In this document: positions 37,428 through 64,000 of the stretch, in pieces
Layout of the letters: each line of letters starts with the position of its first letter
Position numbering within the stretch: position 1 is the first letter of the stretch
Assembly: GCA_009760855.2 (NCBI GenBank)
Contig: WPIO01000020.1
Span: forward strand, 1 to 64,000
From: Cristatella mucedo
Taxonomy: Eukaryota > Bryozoa > Phylactolaemata > Cristatellidae
Length of the DNA stretch: 64,000 nt
Reading direction: 5' to 3'
The notes under the pieces: model-generated
The model's database searches: none
Told to the model about the DNA's origin: nothing
The model's input: only the letters and a program-made list of their open reading frames with translations
Program-made: the position numbers and the translations under genes

Positions 37428-37769
37428 ATGCGCATAACTGTTCGAACCGTGGCTGTACTCTTGTAATAGGAAGCGTTACTTGGATAAAGGAAATACCAAT
37501 TATTTTATCTAATAATGATGAATATTTATTTAATGAATAATTATGTTTAAGAAAAGATATATTTCAATTAATTCACGGCAAAGATCAATGATCTCACTCA
37601 GGCAGAACTTACATACGCACATCCACGTCCTGCAGTTCCGGTGTTGGGGTAGCCCGTAGGACCGCTGGCAACATATGCGTATGTTGAGCAGGTGACCAGC
37701 CAGCCTGCGGTGGTGCCTGGCGCTTACTGAAGCCTCAATACAAGATTCGTGTGCTCTGACGTCAGGAAC

Positions 37770-60768
<22,999 letters not shown>

Positions 60769-60805
60769 GTGAGAGAGAGAGAGAGAAAGAGAGAGAGAGG
60801 CACGA
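60769..60805. repeat. CDK5RAP3: (GA)n fused to the CDK5RAP3 exon 12 donor
   Basis: GTGAGAGAGAGAGAGAAAGAGAGAGAGAG: the donor's own GTGAGA is the first unit of a GA microsatellite. Confidence 0.9.
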
Positions 60806-60869
60806 GAAACTCCTAAAGCCAGTCGTGTCTCTCTCTTCTCCTCCCACAGTTCCACGGTTTAGATGCATG

Positions 60870-61478
60870 TTGTTACACATGCATCGCAGTTGCCACATCA
60901 CACCACTTCTCGCCGATCTGCACGGGCTCTCAGTCAAGCAACACGTCGACTTCAAGATTATGTCACTCACTTTTAGGTCTCTGTAGTCTTTGGCTCGAGC
61001 CTACCTATAAGATTGACCCCCCCCCCAGCAGGCTGAGCATCGTACTACCCGCTTTTCGGAATCTCAACTGTTTACCTATACCTCGTACGAGTCTCAAATC
61101 CTTTGGAGACTACGCCTTTAGTTGGTATGCTCCCAAAGCTTGGAACGCACTTCCGACTTGCATCTCGACATCCCCTGACTTGACCACATTTAAAGAGAAA
61201 CTAAAAACGTATCTATTTATCACAGCATTAAGTGGGTCCATGCGAGTCGTCCTTTATATGCTTATGCCTTCTGACACTGTACACGCTGCTACTATCCAAA
61301 CTTGTCTGCTGACCCTGTGCATGTCACCCCTAACCATGTTATGCTTGTTGTCATTGAGCATGCTACCGTTAACGATTCGATCGTGCTTCCTTTGTAGCAA
61401 ATTTAAAGTTCCTACAAAGAGATTGAGTTCTCTGAGAGCACTATACAAATGCAATGATATTATTCTTATTATTATCAT
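60870..61478 (+). mobile_element. L2-like LINE 3' copy, moderately diverged
   Basis: SCHITPLLADLHGLSVKQHVDFK and MSLTFRSL, then a C run at 61018, RTTRFSESQ, FGDYAFSWYAPKAWNALPTC and TFKEKLKTYLF. 3' UTR and tail (TTTAAAGTTCCTACAAAGAGATTGAGTTCTCTGAG), ending TATTCTTATTATTATC. Confidence 0.85.
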
Positions 61479-61905
61479 TACACCTGCTGCCTTCTCCATG
61501 GGCTGTACGATCAGCCAGGAAGCTTGCTTAGGCACTGCTTGCTAACACTTCAGGATTCTGATCAGGAGCTTTTTTCTGATTGCAATGTCAGTTCTTTTCA
61601 TATTATATGCCCGTTTTGTTTTTGACTACTTTTTTAAACAGCTTGGTGTAGCCCATTGTGATTTGCTGTATGACATTGGTCGCGGCTGTTGTTCCGACTT
61701 TTAACTGTATCCGGCTTCGAGGCTCTTACGGCTCCTACCATGCTAGAGGCAGCGTTCCAGTTTTAGCTCCTTCTCAGGCCTTCGGGTCATGCGGTTTGTT
61801 TCTACACGTGGTTGGCTGAGGATGGTTTGTCGTCTGCTCAGGGCCCATCATGTGCATACAATCCCTCACGTTTTCATAATGTGCACTGGCGCTTGTTTTC
61901 TGCAG

Positions 61906-61983
61906 AAAGTGACGATGCGATCTTCCTCGTCTGCCTGCCATTGTAGCTGCAGCCGGTCACCCTATCGATTAAATAGTAGCTGA
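61906..61983 (+). CDS. CDK5RAP3: Weak candidate for the CDK5RAP3 terminal exon
   Basis: A strong acceptor (TTGTTTTCTGCAG) opens 25 codons in the required phase 0, starting KVTMRSSSS and stopping at TGA. Length fits the missing tail, but the DISKRY..RPVN signature expected there is absent. The true exon may lie beyond the window. Confidence 0.2.
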   Translation, partial: KVTMRSSSSACHCSCSRSPYRLNSS

Positions 61984-62049
61984 TATCAATTCTTTCTGCG
62001 ACTGACTTAGAGGCACAAGCTGTGGGGGATTATATTCACAACAATTTTT

Positions 62050-62178
62050 CGAGCATGCATATCAAGGTTCTGTCACTCACTTTTAGGTCTCCTTAGTCTT
62101 TGGCTACAGCCTACCTATAAGATTGACTTCCCAACCAGGCTGAGCATCGTACTGCTCGCTGTGCGGAGCCTCAACAAC
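62050..62178 (+). mobile_element. L2-like LINE fragment cut by the LTR element
   Basis: TCACTCACTTTTAGGTCTCC.. to GAGCATCGTACTGCTCGCTG.GCGGAGCCTCAAC, the LTFRSLHSL...HRTTRFSESN segment. It ends where the LTR begins, so the LTR element inserted here or recombined at this point. Confidence 0.75.
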
Positions 62179-62179
62179 G

Positions 62180-62282
62180 TGACCAGTCAGGAGAGGCCTT
62201 GCTGACCATGCGATCGGGAGCAGATATAAGATGGCTGCCAATAAATGTGCTCTGTTCATCTTCGATGTGTCTTATCATAACA
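62180..62282 (+). mobile_element. Probable 5' LTR of a Ty3/gypsy retrotransposon
   Basis: TGACCAGTCAGG...TCATAACA begins with TG and ends with CA. It contains GATATAAG (62223-62230, TATA-like) and AATAAA (62240-62245). Immediately after it comes TGGTAGCAGCGGTGAAC, a typical primer-binding-site sequence. At 103 bases it is short for an LTR, so the left end may be truncated. Confidence 0.65.
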
Positions 62283-64000
62283 TGGTAGCAGCGGTGAACT
62301 TATAGTGTCGCCCTGAAAATCGACAACGCTCAAGAGATGGCTTAGTGTAGCCCTCCAGGGTAGTTTATGTTTGATGAGCCGGCGTTATGGAGGGCTTGGA
62401 GAAATCTTTTTCGCCATTATGTGACAACCAAGCTGATGGCAGCGGAACAGGACGTACAGACAAGCACACTTGTGTACGTCATGGGTGTGCATGCCGAAGC
62501 GATTCGACACATTTACCTATGAGGTCGACCAAATGAAGACGTTAGATCTCATCTTGGGCAAATTTGATGACTACTTCATACCGCAAACGAATATCATCTA
62601 CGATCAGGCTATCTTTAATCGCTGATGTCAATATCCTATTGTGTCTATCGAGACATTCATACTCTCAGTTCATGATTTAGCTTCGTGTTGTGAATATGGC
62701 GTGATGAAAGATGAGTTGATCCAAGATTGCCCGGTTGTGGGCTTGTCGGACCTCAAACTTTCAGAAGCCCTGCAACTAATTTCCGACCTTACGTTAGCTG
62801 TGGTGGTATGAAAGGCACGTCAGATGGAGATGTAATATCACAGCTGAGTCTGCTGCACCCAGTTTCAGATGTCTTTTGAGGTTTGTCGGCAACCACAGTC
62901 CCCCGACTGTCCTGCCCCAGGGCTCAGGACAGTCGGCGGACTGTGGTTGCCATTACAAAGCCTGTAGTGGTGGAGTGCCGACGAGAATGGCGCTGACGTA
63001 GCCGTCATTACGGAAGACACATACTTTCGACTACTACGACCACCTCGTCTTGAGCCTACAGCAGCAAAACTACAGTGTCGGCAACTGCCTGGCTTGTAAG
63101 GGTACCTTCAAAGCAAGGTTGAAGCAGAAAGGAACGATTTATCTGCTGCCAGTCTAGGTAGTCGCTAGAGCAAGAAATAATCTCCTTAGCCGACAAGCTT
63201 CCCTGTGCACTGGACTGATCAAACTCAGCTTAGAGAGGGCTATTCTTCGCGATCTGGTATTTGGAGAGATCGAATTAATACAATGCCAGCCAGTGAAAAT
63301 TCGTCTCAAACCCGATGTGGACCCGTACTGCCTACACACAGCCCGCCGCCTACTCAAACCTTGTTTCTTTTTCTTCTTTTGGTTTCTTTTGGTTTGTAAA
63401 GGACGAACTCCTTCTAATTGAGAAGAACGGCATTGTCGAACGTTTACGGAGCCGACCGAGTAGTGCTCTCCAGCCCTACTGGTCCTGAAGCCGAGCGGCA
63501 AAGTTCGTCTTTGTTTCGACTTGAAGCGCTTAAATCAAGCAGCGGTTCATGAAAGGTACATGCTACCTACGCTTGATGATATTTTGCCTAAGCTTGTTGG
63601 TGCTACAATGTTCTCTTAAGTTGGATGCCTCTAAGCAGATTTTGAGCTGTTCCATTGTCCCGTGAGAGCACTCACTTAACGACGTTTATAACACCGTTTG
63701 GACGTTTTTGGTTTTGCCGGCTGCCCTTTGTCATTAGTACCGCGCCAGAGACTGATTCAGCGACTGATGCACGACCTCTTGGGTGAGATCAAATGTGTTG
63801 CCATTTATTTGGACGATGTTTTAGTTTATGGATCAATGGCGGCTGAGCATGACGATAGACGACAAAATGGAAGCCATCCTCAAACGTTCTGATCCGACCA
63901 ACGTAGCCGAGCTAAAGCGACACCTTGACATAATCAACTACCTCGGCCGGTTTGTGCCGAATCAGGCCACTGTCTCAAAACCACTAAACGATCTCTTCTC
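62283..64000 (+). mobile_element. Ty3/gypsy retrotransposon body, decayed, continuing past the window
   Basis: After the primer-binding site, gag-like sequence runs from about 62370 to 62810 (FDEPALW; IETFILSVHDLASCCEYG; LSEALQLISDLTL). A CGCHYKAC zinc-knuckle-like string at 62943-62966 and a protease remnant at 62983-63012 follow. RT parts are TPFGRFWFCRLPFVIS (63691-63738), the YLDD box (63806-63817) and VAELKRHLDIINYLGRF before the window edge. Stops and frameshifts are frequent, so it is inactive. RNase H, integrase and the 3' LTR lie outside. Confidence 0.88.
62888..62951. repeat. 27-bp inverted repeat (hairpin) in the gypsy element
   Basis: Left arm 62888-62914 (GGCAACCACAGTCC... to GTCCTG) and right arm 62925-62951 (CAGGACAGTC... 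to GTGGTTGCC) are complementary except at one position, with a 10-base loop. It lies between the gag and protease remnants. Confidence 0.95.

Noticed and set aside
61960-61975. CCGGTCACCCTATCG after CTGCAG as the CDK5RAP3 RPVN tail
   Set aside because: It would give only PVTLSIK and lacks the preceding DISKRY residues; too short to accept.

Overview
The window is a stretch of invertebrate animal (metazoan) nuclear DNA. The evidence is spliced genes with GT-AG introns, animal-type glycosylation and UFMylation genes, several families of LINE and SINE retroposons, Tc1/mariner transposons, a Ty3/gypsy element and long microsatellites. The sequence does not let me name the species. No bacterial, organellar or CRISPR features are present.

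Two host genes account for all the coding sequence I can support. Both lie on the + strand, head to tail. (1) POFUT2, GDP-fucose protein O-fucosyltransferase 2, is complete: nine coding exons between 3488 and 29000 join in perfect phase into a 452-residue ER-luminal enzyme with a signal peptide. (2) CDK5RAP3 (LZAP), the UFL1/UFBP1-associated adaptor of the UFM1 ligase, has twelve exons between 37770 and 60768 that join into 500 codons. Only a short C-terminal exon is not securely located; a weak candidate lies at 61906-61983. Many exons are short and scattered, so ORF calling alone misses most of them. The two proteins act in related places (ER lumen folding of thrombospondin-repeat proteins; ER-surface UFMylation), but their adjacency is not evidence of a shared pathway.

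Layout. 1-1753: purine-only DNA without a single T, ending in tandem repeats. 1754-2690: LTR-like dispersed repeat. 3488-29000: POFUT2, its introns filled with L2-like LINE copies (a nested one at 6205-9000), two tRNA-derived SINE families, a Tc1-type transposon with about 200-bp inverted repeats (13723-14632) and microsatellites. 29001-37769: intergenic DNA with degenerate LINEs, including a second LINE family (33280-34940), and a possible divergent first exon at 37287-37427. 37770-60768: CDK5RAP3; its third intron holds a LINE nest (39130-45420) with an almost intact L2-like element (about 40070-43310). Tc1 remnants lie at 46975-47745 and 55599-57133, and a roughly 310-bp (TC)n array lies in intron 11. 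62180-64000: the 5' part of a decayed Ty3/gypsy retrotransposon that runs off the window.

The most notable non-genic signals are the T-free purine tract, the shared hairpin-forming 3' tail of the L2-like LINE and one SINE family, a LINE insertion with a clean target-site duplication, a tandemly duplicated LINE tail, a transposon whose two ends both abut CA/TG microsatellites, and a 27-bp near-perfect palindrome in the gypsy element. I found no convincing new multi-gene system.
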